64,000 nucleotides of DNA from Streptosporangium sp. NBC_01755 (GTDB taxonomy: Bacteria > Actinomycetota > Actinomycetes > Streptosporangiales > Streptosporangiaceae). The notes under the pieces are model-generated. The model ran no database searches and was not told where the DNA came from. It saw nothing but the letters and a program-made list of their open reading frames with translations. Location: assembly GCF_035917995.1 (NCBI RefSeq), contig NZ_CP109131.1, positions 62,001 to 126,000 on the forward strand, written 5' to 3'. Each line of letters opens with the position of its first letter. The first letter of the stretch is position 1. The translations under genes were made by a program, and so were the position numbers. Below are positions 24,184 through 35,593 of this stretch, piece after piece.

Positions 24184-25470
24184 ATGACCGGTCTGGCGAC
24201 CGAGAACACGCTGATCCGGAACGCCTCGGACGTGGAGGCCTTCGCACGACAGTGCTTTCTCGCCTCCCCCGGCGAGCAGGTGGGAGTCGAGCTGGAGTTC
24301 CTGGTCTTCGACCGTACGGCTCCCGCCCGCCAGGTTCCGTGGGGCAGGATCGCCGAAGCCCTGCCACGGCTACCCGGCGGGAGCCTGGTGACCTTCGAGC
24401 CTGGCGGCCAGCTGGAGCTCTCCGGACCACCGGGCTCGCTGCCCGACGCGATCACCCGCCTCACCGCCGATGTGGACGCCGTGCGCGAAGCGCTGCGGGA
24501 CGCCGGCCTGGTGCCGGTCGGAGTGGGACTCGACCCGCTGCGGCCGGCCCGGCGGCAGCTGCGCCTGCCCCGGTACGAGGCGATGGCGGAGTTTCTCGGC
24601 ATGCCGTACGGGGCGCTGATGATGTGCTCGACGGCGTCGATCCAGGTCAACCTGGACCTGGGCGAGAGACCCGCGACGCGGTGGGAGCGCGCCCACCTGC
24701 TGGGTCCCGTCCTGGTGGCGGCCTTCGCCAACTCGCCGCTCAGCGAGAGCCGGCCATGTGGGTGGATGTCGGGCCGCCAGGCGGTGTGGGAGCGGCTCGA
24801 CCGCACTCGGACGGCCGCCGTCCCCGCCACCGGCGACCCCGCCGCCGACTGGGCCGAGTACCTGCTCGACGCCCGCCTCATGGCCGTGCGCGAGGCCCCG
24901 CAGAGCCCTGAGAACCCGGAGAACGCCGGGGACGCCGGGGACGCCGGGGACGCCGAGGGCACGCGGTACCACCCGGTCCGCGACGGCTCGACCTTCCGCG
25001 ACCTGCTGGCCGCGGCCGCGCGGCCGCCGACCCTGGCGGACCTGACCTACCACGCCACGACGCTCTTCCCACCCGTACGGCCGCGCGGCTGGCTGGAGAT
25101 CCGCTACCTCGACGCCCAGCACCCGGCGAGCTGGCCGGTGTGCGCGGCGGTGACCCACGCCCTGGTGACGGACGACCGCGCGGCCGACTCGGCGCTGGCC
25201 GCGGCCGAGCCGTGCGCGGGGATGTGGCTACGGGCGGCACGCCGCGGCCTGGCCGACCCGATGCTGCGAAGGGCCGCCGACGCCTGTTTCCGCGCCGCCC
25301 TCGCGGCGCTGCCCAGGCTGGGAGCGGCACCGGCCCTGGTCTGCGAGGTCGCCTCGTTCGCCAACCGCCACGTGAGCCCCGGCCGCTCCCCGGCCGCCGA
25401 TCTGCTGGATCTGGCCGGAGGGCCGGGACGGCGCCTGCCCGACTGGCTGGCCCGGGAAGGACGGATCTGA
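24184..25470 (+). CDS. egtA: Glutamate-cysteine ligase EgtA (ergothioneine pathway)
   Basis: 428 residues from ATG 24184, preceded by a purine-rich AAAGGGGACGGGG. The GCS2-type ATP-grasp-like fold is recognised by VGVELEFLVFD near residue 37, the FEPGGQLELSG motif, and STASIQVNLDLG. EgtA makes gamma-glutamyl-cysteine, the sulfur donor for ergothioneine. It is the first gene of egtABCD, 70 nt before egtB. A short GDA-rich low-complexity insertion (four GDA repeats) lies near residue 250. Confidence 0.93.
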   Translation: MTGLATENTLIRNASDVEAFARQCFLASPGEQVGVELEFLVFDRTAPARQVPWGRIAEALPRLPGGSLVTFEPGGQLELSGPPGSLPDAITRLTADVDAVREALRDAGLVPVGVGLDPLRPARRQLRLPRYEAMAEFLGMPYGALMMCSTASIQVNLDLGERPATRWERAHLLGPVLVAAFANSPLSESRPCGWMSGRQAVWERLDRTRTAAVPATGDPAADWAEYLLDARLMAVREAPQSPENPENAGDAGDAGDAEGTRYHPVRDGSTFRDLLAAAARPPTLADLTYHATTLFPPVRPRGWLEIRYLDAQHPASWPVCAAVTHALVTDDRAADSALAAAEPCAGMWLRAARRGLADPMLRRAADACFRAALAALPRLGAAPALVCEVASFANRHVSPGRSPAADLLDLAGGPGRRLPDWLAREGRI

Positions 25471-25540
25471 CGTCCTCCTCAAGGCCGGCTCAGGACCTGA
25501 CCGGAGCCGGGACCCGGAATCTCCACCACGGAGGTATCTG

Positions 25541-26878
25541 ATGAGCGACTTCAAGGAACGGATCGCCGCCGGGCTGACCGCCGCGCGGAGCCGGTCCACC
25601 GCCTACACCGACGCCGAGGACGACCTGCTGGTCAGGCAGCACTCGCCGCTGATGTCGCCGCTGGTGTGGGATCTGGCGCACGTCGGCAACTACGAGGAGC
25701 TGTGGGTGCTGCGGCAGGTCGGCGGGATCACCCCGCTCCGCCCGGAGATCGACGACCTGTACGACGCGTTCAGGCATCCGCGCGCGGGCCGCACGGCCCT
25801 GCCCATCCTGGGACCGGACCAGGCGCGCCGCTACATCGAGGGCGTGCGCGGCCGGGTGCTGGACGTCCTGGACGCGATCGACCCGCACGACCCCGACCCC
25901 CTGCACCGGGACGGCTTCGTCTTCGGCCTGGTGATCCAGCACGAGCACCAGCACGACGAGACGATGCTCGCCACCCTGCAGCTGTCCGGTGAACCGGGCC
26001 TGGTCCGCGACGGCGACCTGCCGCCCGGCCGGCCCTCGGGTGCCGACGAGGTGTTCGTCCCCGCGGGTCCCTTCACGATGGGCACCGACATCCTGCCGTG
26101 GGCCTACGACAACGAGCGCCCCGCCCACCGGCTCGACCTGCCCGGCTACTGGATCGACAGGTTCCCCGTCGGCAACCGCGCCTACGCGGACTTCATCGCC
26201 GACGGCGGCTACGACGATCCCCGCTGGTGGTCTCCGCAGGGCCGGCTCTGGCGGCAGCGGAGCCGCGCCTTCGCCCCGCTGTTCTGGATCTCCGACGGCG
26301 GCACCTGGTGGCGTACCCGCTTCGGCCGGACCGAGCCCGTCCCCATGGACGAGCCCGTCCAGCACGTGTGCTGGTACGAGGCCGACGCCTACGCCCGATG
26401 GGCCGGCAGGCGGCTGCCCACCGAGGCCGAGTGGGAGAAGGCCTGTGGCTGGGACCCCGAGGCCGGGCGGGCGCGGAGATATCCGTGGGGGGACGACGAC
26501 CCCGGGCCCGCCACGGCGAACCTCGGGCACCGGGCGGCACGGCCCGCACCGCTCGGCGCCTTCCCGGCGGGGGCGGGCGCCTACGGCACCGAGCAGATGA
26601 TCGGGGACGTGTGGGAGTGGACCGGTTCGTGGTTCCTGCCCCACCCCGGCTTCCACAGCTTCCCCTACCGCGAGTACAGCGAGGTGTTCTTCGACTCTCG
26701 CCACCGGGTGCTGCGCGGCGGATCCTGGGCGTCCGACCCGGCCGTGGTCCGCACCACGTTCAGGAACTGGGACCGCCCGGCCCGCAGGCAGATCTTCTCC
26801 GGCTTCCGATGTGCCCGCTCGGCCTCCCCGGATCAGTGCCCCGCGCGCTTCCCCGTACCCCCGCCGGAGCGAGGGTAG
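25541..26878 (+). CDS. egtB: Hercynine oxygenase EgtB
   Basis: 445 residues from ATG 25541, behind ACGGAGG. The N-terminal DinB-like domain supplies the iron ligands: a His in DLAHVGNYEEL and the pair in VIQHEHQHDET. The C-terminal formylglycine-generating-enzyme-like domain contains WYEADAYARWAGRRLPTEAE and ends GGSWASDP and FSGFRCAR. EgtB joins gamma-Glu-Cys to hercynine with oxygen to give the sulfoxide. The stop abuts the egtC ATG with no gap. Confidence 0.96.
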   Translation: MSDFKERIAAGLTAARSRSTAYTDAEDDLLVRQHSPLMSPLVWDLAHVGNYEELWVLRQVGGITPLRPEIDDLYDAFRHPRAGRTALPILGPDQARRYIEGVRGRVLDVLDAIDPHDPDPLHRDGFVFGLVIQHEHQHDETMLATLQLSGEPGLVRDGDLPPGRPSGADEVFVPAGPFTMGTDILPWAYDNERPAHRLDLPGYWIDRFPVGNRAYADFIADGGYDDPRWWSPQGRLWRQRSRAFAPLFWISDGGTWWRTRFGRTEPVPMDEPVQHVCWYEADAYARWAGRRLPTEAEWEKACGWDPEAGRARRYPWGDDDPGPATANLGHRAARPAPLGAFPAGAGAYGTEQMIGDVWEWTGSWFLPHPGFHSFPYREYSEVFFDSRHRVLRGGSWASDPAVVRTTFRNWDRPARRQIFSGFRCARSASPDQCPARFPVPPPERG

Positions 26879-27595
26879 ATGTGCCGCCACGCGGCCTGGC
26901 TGGGCGCTCCCCGACTGCTGGCCTCGTTGATCCACGAACCCGGCCACGGCCTGCTCCGGCAGTCCCACGCCCCGCGCCTGCAGCGCTACGGCACCGTCAA
27001 CGCCGACGGCTTCGGCATGGGCTGGTACGACGCCTCCCGCGCCGAACCGGTCCGCTACCGCCGTACGATCCCCATCTGGGCGGACGCCAACCTGACCGGC
27101 CTCGCCCGGGTCGCCCGCTCCGGCTGCCTGCTGGCCACCGTACGGTCGGCCACGGCGGGGATGCCGATCGAGGAGAGCGCGACCGCGCCCTTCGCCGACG
27201 GGCCGTGGCTGCTCAGCCACAACGGCCGGGTCGCACGGGAGGCGATCAGGGAACTCACCGACGACGCGGAGAGCTCCTGCGACTCCGCGTGGCTCGCCGC
27301 CGCGGTGTTCGCCCGGCGACGAGCGGGCGCCCCGCTCGGCGAGGCCCTGGTCGAGGTCGTCACCCATGCCGGGGTGAAGGATCCCGACGCCCGGCTGAAC
27401 CTGCTCGCCTGCGACGGCGGGTCGATCGCCGCGACCGTCTGGGGCGACACGTTCTTCCTCCACCTCGGAGACCATCCGCGCGACGGCGTGCTCGTGGCGA
27501 GCGAACCACTGGACGATCGGCCCGGCTGGCAGGCCGTACCGGATCGGACCCTGGTCCTCGCCTCCGCGGACGGCGTGCGCGTCCAGCCACTGTGA
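26879..27595 (+). CDS. egtC: Ergothioneine glutamine amidotransferase EgtC
   Basis: 238 residues. Cys2 in MCRHAAWLGAP is the Ntn-hydrolase nucleophile after Met removal. Further class II amidotransferase motifs are NADGFGMGWYD and WLLSHNGRV. EgtC removes the glutamate from the gamma-Glu-Cys-hercynine sulfoxide. It follows egtB directly. Confidence 0.95.
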   Translation: MCRHAAWLGAPRLLASLIHEPGHGLLRQSHAPRLQRYGTVNADGFGMGWYDASRAEPVRYRRTIPIWADANLTGLARVARSGCLLATVRSATAGMPIEESATAPFADGPWLLSHNGRVAREAIRELTDDAESSCDSAWLAAAVFARRRAGAPLGEALVEVVTHAGVKDPDARLNLLACDGGSIAATVWGDTFFLHLGDHPRDGVLVASEPLDDRPGWQAVPDRTLVLASADGVRVQPL

Positions 27596-27684
27596 CAGAG
27601 CGGAGCCGGACCACAGGAAAGCACAGCACCCCGGTCAGGGACCGGCGAGCCGGGACCCGTGACCCACGGACCCAGGAGGCCCCC

Positions 27685-28665
27685 GTGTCAGTCAGCCAGT
27701 CAGCCGTACACCTGGTCGACCATCTCGGCCGCGACCACCTTCGCCAGGCACTCGAACACGACGTCCGCACCGGGCTGACGTCGACTCCCAAATGGCTGCC
27801 GCCCAAGTGGTTCTACGACGAGGCCGGCAGCGAGCTGTTCTCCCGGATCACCCGGTTGCCCGAGTACTACCCCACCCGCCGTGAGCTGGCCATCCTGCGC
27901 CGGCACGCCCTCGACATCGCCACGCGCGCCGGCGCCGACACCCTGGTCGAGCTCGGCTCGGGGACCAGCGAGAAGACCGTGCTGCTGCTCGACGCCCTCT
28001 CCGCGACGGGGACGCTGCGCGCCTACACTCCGGTGGACGTCGACGCAGCGACCCTGGGCGACGCCGCGCGGTGGCTCACCTGGCGCTACCGCGGCCTGAC
28101 CGTGCACGCGATCTGCGCCGACTTCGAGGCGCACCTGGCACTGCTGCCCCGTACGGGACAGCGGTTGGTGGCCTTCCTCGGCGGCACCGTCGGCAACCTC
28201 GCCCCGGCGGCACGCGAGGTCTTCCTGAAGGAGCTGCGTGCCACGCTACGTCCCGGCGACACCTTCCTGCTCGGCGCGGACCTGGTCAAGGACACCGACC
28301 GGCTGGTCGCGGCCTACGACGACGTGAGCGGGGTGACCGCGGCCTTCAACCGGAACGTCCTGCACGTGATCAACAGGGAGCTGGGCGCAGATTTCGCCCC
28401 GGACGCCTTCGAGCACGTCGCGCTGTACGACGCGCGGCACGAGTGGATCGAGATGCGGCTGCGCGCGAGCCGCGCCATGCGCGTGCGGATCGCCGGCCTC
28501 GGCCTGCGGGTCTCCTTCGCCTCCGGGGAGGAGATGCGTACCGAGATCAGCGCCAAGTTCCGCCCCGAGGGCCTGCGGCGAGAGCTGGTAACGGCCGGAT
28601 TCGGGGTGATCCACCATTACACCGACCCGACCGGCGACTTCAGCCTCGTCCTGGCCGGCACGTGA
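27685..28665 (+). CDS. egtD: L-histidine N-alpha-methyltransferase EgtD
   Basis: 326 residues from GTG 27685, with a perfect AGGAGG five bases upstream. A long open frame extending upstream is a shadow of egtBC. Motifs: PPKWFYDEAGSELFSRIT near residue 35, the SAM-binding VELGSGTSEKTVLLLDAL, and FLGGTVGNL. It methylates histidine three times to hercynine, the first step of the pathway. It is the last gene of the operon here. No EgtE lyase gene follows. Confidence 0.96.
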   Translation: MSVSQSAVHLVDHLGRDHLRQALEHDVRTGLTSTPKWLPPKWFYDEAGSELFSRITRLPEYYPTRRELAILRRHALDIATRAGADTLVELGSGTSEKTVLLLDALSATGTLRAYTPVDVDAATLGDAARWLTWRYRGLTVHAICADFEAHLALLPRTGQRLVAFLGGTVGNLAPAAREVFLKELRATLRPGDTFLLGADLVKDTDRLVAAYDDVSGVTAAFNRNVLHVINRELGADFAPDAFEHVALYDARHEWIEMRLRASRAMRVRIAGLGLRVSFASGEEMRTEISAKFRPEGLRRELVTAGFGVIHHYTDPTGDFSLVLAGT

Positions 28666-28714
28666 TCACTGATGACCTGAGCGCCGGGCGGTGACGCCGA
28701 CGAGGGGACGGGTG

Positions 28715-29917
28715 TCAGACGAGGGAGCGGACGGGACGGACCGTCTGCCAGACGGCGGAGTCGACGGCCTCCGGGGAGAGGATGTGATCCAGGACCATGT
28801 GGGCGCAGCCGACGATCCCGGCGCCCGGGCCGAGGCGGCTGCGCTCGATGCGCAGGTTACGGGTCGCCAGGGCCGTCGAGCGGCGGTGGATCACCTCGCG
28901 GACCCCTGAGACCATCGGCTGGAAGGTCTCCGCCACATCGCCGCCGAGCACGACCACCGCGGGGTTGAGCAGGTTGACCGCGCTGGCGACGACCTCGCCG
29001 AGCATCCGGGCGGCGTTGCGGACCACGGTCATGGTCTCCGCGTCGCCTGAGCGGACCAGGCTCACCACGTCGGCCATGGTCTTGACCTCGTGCCCCCGGG
29101 CGCGGAGCTCGCGCAGGATCGCGGTACCGCTGGCGACCGAGTCGACGCAGTCGATGTTGCCGCAGCGGCAGAGCACTCCCCCGCCGTCGCGGACCGGGAT
29201 GTGCCCGATCTCCCCCGCGGCGCCCAGTGCCCCCCGCAGGATCTCGCCGCCGGCGATGACCCCGGAGCCGATCCGGGTGGAGACCTTGATGAACAGCAGG
29301 TCATCGGCCTCGCCCGCGTAGATCGCGCGGTGCTCGCCGATGGCGATGACGTTCACGTCGTTGTCGAGGAGGACCGGAACGGGGAAGCGCTCGGCGATGA
29401 TCGGCGGGATGGCCACGCCCGTCCAGCCGGCCATGATCCGGGTGCTCTCCGTGCGTCCGGCCGCGAACTCGACGGTGGCCGGGACGCCCAGGCCGACGCC
29501 GCGGACCAGGGAGGCCGGGCGGTCGCCGAGCAGCTCGCTCCAGGTCTGCATGACCAGGGGGAGGACGACGTCAGGGCCCTCCTCCACGTCCACGGACAGT
29601 TCCGCGCGGGCCACCACCTCGCCCGTCAGGTCGCAGACGGCGACCTGCGCGCGGCTCGCGCCCAGCGAGCCGACCAGGACGAGGCCCCCGGAGGCGTTCA
29701 GGACCAGGCGGGTGGGCGGACGACCTCCGGTGGAGGGGCCCTCGGTGTCCTCCACGACGAGGCGCCGCTCCAGCAGTTCGGTGACGCGCAGGGACACCGC
29801 GGGCCTGGACAGACCGGTGACGCGCCCTATGTCGGCGCGCGTGACCGCCTCACCGGAGCGGATGAGGCGTAGCACCTCACCACTGGTGGCCAGCGCGGCA
29901 GCGGGACGTCGAGGCAT
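28715..29917 (-). CDS. ROK-family transcriptional repressor
   Basis: 400 residues from ATG 29917 (GTG 29935 possible). The N-terminal winged HTH is TRADIGRVTGLSRPAVSLRV. The ROK sugar-kinase-like domain follows, with LDNDVNVIAIGEH, GSGVIAGGEILRGALGAAGE and the zinc motif CRCGNIDCVDS. It is divergent from the Entner-Doudoroff operon, so it probably represses edd-glk-eda in response to a sugar or sugar phosphate. Several ROK regulators act this way, but the ligand here is unknown. Confidence 0.9.
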   Translation of the reverse strand: MPRRPAAALATSGEVLRLIRSGEAVTRADIGRVTGLSRPAVSLRVTELLERRLVVEDTEGPSTGGRPPTRLVLNASGGLVLVGSLGASRAQVAVCDLTGEVVARAELSVDVEEGPDVVLPLVMQTWSELLGDRPASLVRGVGLGVPATVEFAAGRTESTRIMAGWTGVAIPPIIAERFPVPVLLDNDVNVIAIGEHRAIYAGEADDLLFIKVSTRIGSGVIAGGEILRGALGAAGEIGHIPVRDGGGVLCRCGNIDCVDSVASGTAILRELRARGHEVKTMADVVSLVRSGDAETMTVVRNAARMLGEVVASAVNLLNPAVVVLGGDVAETFQPMVSGVREVIHRRSTALATRNLRIERSRLGPGAGIVGCAHMVLDHILSPEAVDSAVWQTVRPVRSLV

Positions 29918-29950
29918 CGGCCAAGTGAACCACACCTGCTTAGGGAATGA

Positions 29951-29964
29951 AAACTACGTACTTT
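29951..29964. promoter_or_regulatory. Candidate operator in the ROK/Entner-Doudoroff divergent promoter
   Basis: AAACTACGTACTTT is a 14-bp near palindrome centred on TACGTA within an AT-rich stretch 34 bp before the ROK start. A wider GATCTA...TAGATC pair lies at about 30020-30044. Which of the two is used cannot be told. Confidence 0.35.
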
Positions 29965-30064
29965 CTCATCTCAAATTACAAAACTCGGGTTGTGTGGAGC
30001 GCAAGATATGGCTACTGTCCGATCTATCCCCAAGTTCGGTAGATCATCACGGAGCGCTCCCCCC

Positions 30065-30439
30065 ATGGCCGAGACCCCGCAACCCGCCGACCTCATCGTC
30101 TTCGGTGGCACAGGTGACCTCTCCATCCGGAAGCTCCTCCCCTACCTGGCCGGCCCGCCCATGACGTTCGGCCCGTTCTGCCGGGAGGCACACCGCGCGG
30201 GCCTGGTCACCCCGCCTCACGAGCGGCTCCTCATGGACGTCCTGGCCGGAAACCCGACCCTGTTCATGCGGCGCGACGAGGTCGAGGCCGCCTGGCGGTG
30301 GATCGATCCGATCATCAGCGAGTGGGAGTCACGGGGCACGGCGCCCGAGCCCTACCCCGCGGGCAGCGCGGGCCCCGCCTCGGCCCACGAACTCGTCGGC
30401 CGCAGCGGCCGCGGCCTGCACGGGGAGGGACTGGCGTGA
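30065..30439 (+). pseudogene. zwf: Glucose-6-phosphate dehydrogenase with most of the gene deleted
   Basis: The frame starts like Zwf ([20 protein letters not shown], the NADP-binding Rossmann start) and ends like Zwf ([20 protein letters not shown], then [11 protein letters not shown] and the [14 protein letters not shown] tail). Only 124 residues remain where about 490 are expected. The substrate-binding and catalytic centre (RIDHYLGK region) is missing. The frame is open, so a short product may be made but cannot be an active dehydrogenase. Its end overlaps or abuts edd. It keeps the position expected for zwf at the head of an Entner-Doudoroff operon. Confidence 0.88.
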
Positions 30440-30489
30440 GCGGCCGGGAACAGCGCACAGACCGAACCGACCGCGACGCAGGAGACCGG

Positions 30490-32358
<1,869 letters not shown>

Positions 32359-32401
32359 TCGCGCGCACCCTCCCTCCGATACGACCCGCGAAGGAGATCA
32401 T

Positions 32402-33358
32402 GTGAGCCTTCCCTGGCTCGTCGCGGACGTCGGCGGCACCAACGCCCGGTTCGGGCTGGTCACCGAGCCCGGCGGTCAGCCCGATACAGTGGCCGTGCTC
32501 GCGGGCGCGGAACACGACGGCCTCCCCGAAGCCGTAGCCGCCTATCTCGCAGACCATGCGAGCGGAGTTCGGCCGGGAGCCGCGTGCGTCGCGATCGCGG
32601 GGCCCGTGGAGGGCGACCGCTACCGGCTCACCAACGCCGGATGGACAGGGTCGGTGCGCGAGCTGGGCATCCCGAACGCCTGGTTGCTCAACGACTTCGA
32701 GGCCCTGGCCGCGTCCCTGCCGTACCTGCGGGGCGAGGACCTGGTCTGTCTGGGCGGCCCGGAGCCCTCACGCGGCGTCAAGGCCGTACTCGGCCCCGGA
32801 ACCGGCCTCGGCGTGGGCGGCCTGGTACCCGCCGCCGAGGGCTGGGTGCCGATCCCCGGGGAGGGCGGCCACGTCACCATGCCGCTCCTCGACGAGCGCG
32901 ACCACGAGATCGTCCGGGCGCTGCGCGCGGACGGCCTGGAGCACGTGGTGGCCGAGCACCTGCTCTCCGGGCCGGGGCTGTCACGCCTGCACCGGGGGCT
33001 CGCCCTCGTCCGCGGGATGAACGCGCCAAGACTGTCGGCCTCCGACATCGTGGCCCGGATGGACGACTCGCTGTGCGCGCAGACCGTCGAGGTCTTCTGC
33101 GCCATGCTCGGCACCTTCGCCGGCAACGTCGCCCTGACCCTCGGCGCCCGGGGCGGGATCTACCTGGGCGGCGGCGTGCTGCCGCGTATCGTGGACCGGG
33201 TCCGCTCCAGCGACTTCCGCCGCCGCTTCGAAGCCACCCCCACCCTGAACGACTACCTTTCCGGCATCGCCACCACGCTGATCGTGGCCCCACAGCCCGC
33301 CCTGGCCGGCGCGGCGGCGTGGCTGAACCAGCGCCTGTCCAACCTGGAGTACGTGTGA
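32402..33358 (+). CDS. glk: Glucokinase
   Basis: 318 residues from GTG 32402 with AAGGAGA upstream. E. coli-type (non-ROK) Glk motifs: [15 protein letters not shown] (phosphate loop), [44 protein letters not shown] and [13 protein letters not shown]. It phosphorylates glucose with ATP. It overlaps eda by four bases (GTGA), and its place in an Entner-Doudoroff operon supports glucose entry to that pathway. Confidence 0.94.
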   Translation: MSLPWLVADVGGTNARFGLVTEPGGQPDTVAVLAGAEHDGLPEAVAAYLADHASGVRPGAACVAIAGPVEGDRYRLTNAGWTGSVRELGIPNAWLLNDFEALAASLPYLRGEDLVCLGGPEPSRGVKAVLGPGTGLGVGGLVPAAEGWVPIPGEGGHVTMPLLDERDHEIVRALRADGLEHVVAEHLLSGPGLSRLHRGLALVRGMNAPRLSASDIVARMDDSLCAQTVEVFCAMLGTFAGNVALTLGARGGIYLGGGVLPRIVDRVRSSDFRRRFEATPTLNDYLSGIATTLIVAPQPALAGAAAWLNQRLSNLEYV

Positions 33359-33972
33359 GTAGCCTGCTCGACATCGCCCCCGTCATCCCGGTCGTCGTGA
33401 TCGACGACCCGGAGACCGCGGTCCCCCTGGCCCGCGCCCTGGTCGCGGGCGGCCTGCCGGTCATCGAGGTCACCCTCCGCACCCCCGCCGCCCTGGACGC
33501 CATCGCGCGCATCGCCGCCGAGGTCCCCGAGGCGGTGATCGGCGCGGGCACCGTCCGCACCCCGGCCGACGTGGCCGCCTCGGTGGCGGCCGGTTCCGCG
33601 TTCCTGGTCAGCCCGGGAACCACCCCGAAGCTGGTCGACGCCCTGGAGGCCGGCGGGGTGCCGTTCCTGCCCGGCGCGGCGACCGCGTCCGAGGTCATGG
33701 CACTGGCCGAGCGCGGGGTGACCGAGATGAAGTTCTTCCCGGCCGAGGCCGCCGGCGGCCTGCCCTACCTGAAGGCGCTCGGCGGCCCGCTGCCGCAGAT
33801 CAGGTTCTGCCCCACGGGCGGCATCAGGCCCGCGACCGCCCCCGAATACCTCGCACTGCCGAACGTCGGCTGCGTGGGCGGGACCTGGCTCACCCCCGCC
33901 GACGCGCTCGCCACCGGTGACTACGCGCGGATCGAGAAACTGGCCACCGAGGCGGCCGCCCTCCGCCGCTAG
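33355..33972 (+). CDS. eda: KDPG aldolase
   Basis: 205 residues from GTG 33355, overlapping the glk stop. Class I aldolase motifs: [14 protein letters not shown] (catalytic Glu in the EVTLRT strand), [16 protein letters not shown], the Schiff-base Lys in [11 protein letters not shown], and PTGGI. It splits KDPG to pyruvate and glyceraldehyde-3-phosphate. It is the last gene of the operon, followed by a long hairpin. Confidence 0.95.
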   Translation: MSSLLDIAPVIPVVVIDDPETAVPLARALVAGGLPVIEVTLRTPAALDAIARIAAEVPEAVIGAGTVRTPADVAASVAAGSAFLVSPGTTPKLVDALEAGGVPFLPGAATASEVMALAERGVTEMKFFPAEAAGGLPYLKALGGPLPQIRFCPTGGIRPATAPEYLALPNVGCVGGTWLTPADALATGDYARIEKLATEAAALRR

Positions 33973-33988
33973 CAGGGGGCCGGCGCCG

Positions 33989-34023
33989 CGTGGTCACCGG
34001 AGAGTCTCCTCTCGGTGACCACG
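33989..34023 (+). terminator. Long hairpin terminator of the Entner-Doudoroff operon
   Basis: CGTGGTCACC pairs with GGTGACCACG, and after a one-base bulge GAGAG pairs with CTCTC around TCTC, about 15 bp in all. Confidence 0.85.
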
Positions 34024-34347
34024 CCACCGGCCGGATTCCCTTAACCTTGAACAAACGAGGGGAGTACTTCCCAAGAACCGCCCCGGTCAATACGGACGCT
34101 CTGCGGCGTCCCCGGACGGTTGCCCGCGAGGTGCGGGTGAAGGAGACCTCGAATGACCGAGCGCATTCGAGGAGTGAGCATGCCCACCGACGGTCTCCCG
34201 CCCCGGCAGGTACCGCCTTCCCGGCTTTCCTCCGCACGGACGCCGTCCCCTCCGGCGCCCGCCGGATCGGCGGCGAACTCGATTCCGCCGTGGGAGGCCC
34301 GCGAGACGCATTATGGGGTGAGTCCCCTTTCCTGCGAGGTGCACGTG

Positions 34348-34968
34348 ATGGCCACCACACCGGCCAGCCGGTCCTTTGTCGAGGATCTGCACTATCCGGC
34401 GGGATCGCTGGTGCTCCTCGCGGGGCTCCCCGGCGCGGGCAAGAGCACCCTGCTCGACCGGCTGTACGGACTGCGCGGCGACGAGAGGGAACCGGTCCAC
34501 GCCGGTGAGGTCCGCGTCGTCGACTCGCGCCAGTCCCGCAACTGGTGGGCCCGCTACCTCGGCCCGATCCCGCCGCGAGCCCGCATCCCGCTGGTGCACA
34601 CCACCCACGTGGTGCGGATCGCCCGCGCCCTGCTGAAGGGGCACGGCGTCGTCGCGCACACCCGCGGCACATGGCCGCACATCCTCTACGGCTTCGCATG
34701 GCTGGCGCGCAGGGTCGGCAGCGAGATCCACCTGATCCTGCTCGACGTGGAGCCGGGCACGGCACGCGACGGACAGTTCTCGCGCGGCCGGGTCGTCACG
34801 GACACCACCTTCGCCCGGCACTGCCGCCGCTGGCGGGTGCTCATCGAGCGTGCCCGCAGCGGCGTGCTCCCTCCGGCCACGGGCGTCACGATCCTCGATC
34901 GTCCCGCCGCGGACCTGCTCCGGGCCATCCGCTTCGACGAGCGGCCCCCCACCCGGCGAGACGGATGA
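34348..34968 (+). CDS. P-loop ATPase/kinase-like protein
   Basis: 206 residues from ATG 34348 (GAGGT upstream). An in-frame start at 34153 would add 65 low-complexity residues and is rejected. Walker A is LLAGLPGAGKSTLLDRLYG near residue 30. A Walker-B-like strand IHLILLDVEPG follows about residue 135. Small zeta-toxin/adenylylsulfate-kinase-like P-loop proteins of this kind act as ATP-dependent kinases, but the substrate is unknown. The 375-bp upstream interval contains the eda terminator and little else. Confidence 0.7.
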   Translation: MATTPASRSFVEDLHYPAGSLVLLAGLPGAGKSTLLDRLYGLRGDEREPVHAGEVRVVDSRQSRNWWARYLGPIPPRARIPLVHTTHVVRIARALLKGHGVVAHTRGTWPHILYGFAWLARRVGSEIHLILLDVEPGTARDGQFSRGRVVTDTTFARHCRRWRVLIERARSGVLPPATGVTILDRPAADLLRAIRFDERPPTRRDG

Positions 34969-35034
34969 CTTTACCTCCGCCTGGCTCTGCGCATTCCCCT
35001 CCCAGGGCAGGTTCAGAACAACCGGGAGGAACAC

Positions 35035-35361
35035 ATGATCGACGTACTGGCTCTCGCCGAGGAACATCTCGCCCTCGCCAGGGAGAGCGCGCACGGCCGT
35101 AGCGCCCACACCTACCTCAACGAGGGCACGCTACGCCAGGCGGTCATCGTGCTGACCGCGGGGACGGTCCTCGGTGACCACGACGCCCCGCCGGCCGCGA
35201 GCCTGCACGTCCTGTCGGGGCGGGTACAGATCGTCGAGGAGGGGCAGAGCATCGAACTCGGCACGGGGCAGGCCGCCCCGATCCCACAGCGACGGCACTC
35301 TCTGAAGGCCGACGAGGATTCCGCGGTCATCCTCACCAGTGTCGTCAACATCTCCGAGTGA
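35035..35361 (+). CDS. Small cupin-fold protein
   Basis: 108 residues from ATG 35035, behind GGGAGGAAC. The single cupin barrel is seen in VLTAGTVLGDHDAPPAASLH, VLSGRVQIVE, LGTGQAAPIPQRRHSLKA. The usual metal-binding HxH is reduced (DHDAP), so it may not be a metal enzyme. It follows the P-loop gene by 66 nt on the same strand and may be stress related, as many small cupins are. That role is a guess. Confidence 0.7.
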   Translation: MIDVLALAEEHLALARESAHGRSAHTYLNEGTLRQAVIVLTAGTVLGDHDAPPAASLHVLSGRVQIVEEGQSIELGTGQAAPIPQRRHSLKADEDSAVILTSVVNISE

Positions 35362-35593
35362 GATCGGCCGGGTGACATCCAGCGGGTAGCCGTCGTCCTC
35401 ACCCGTTCGATCCCGGCGGCCCCCGTTCGCGGGACGCGGCGACCCACCCGTGGAGGTCGCCGGTGACCGGGCCGCCCCGCCCTCCGTCAGGCGAGGGACC
35501 GGCAGAGACGGGGGACCGCGACACCGATGGGATCGTCGATCACCTCGTCGGCCAGGTGGTCGTAGGGGTCAGACCTTTCACCGGCGAGCATGT

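Noticed and set aside
23825..24430. Minus-strand 201-residue frame opposite the egtA start
   Set aside because: Arginine-rich shadow with no motif. It overlaps egtA and the repeat array.
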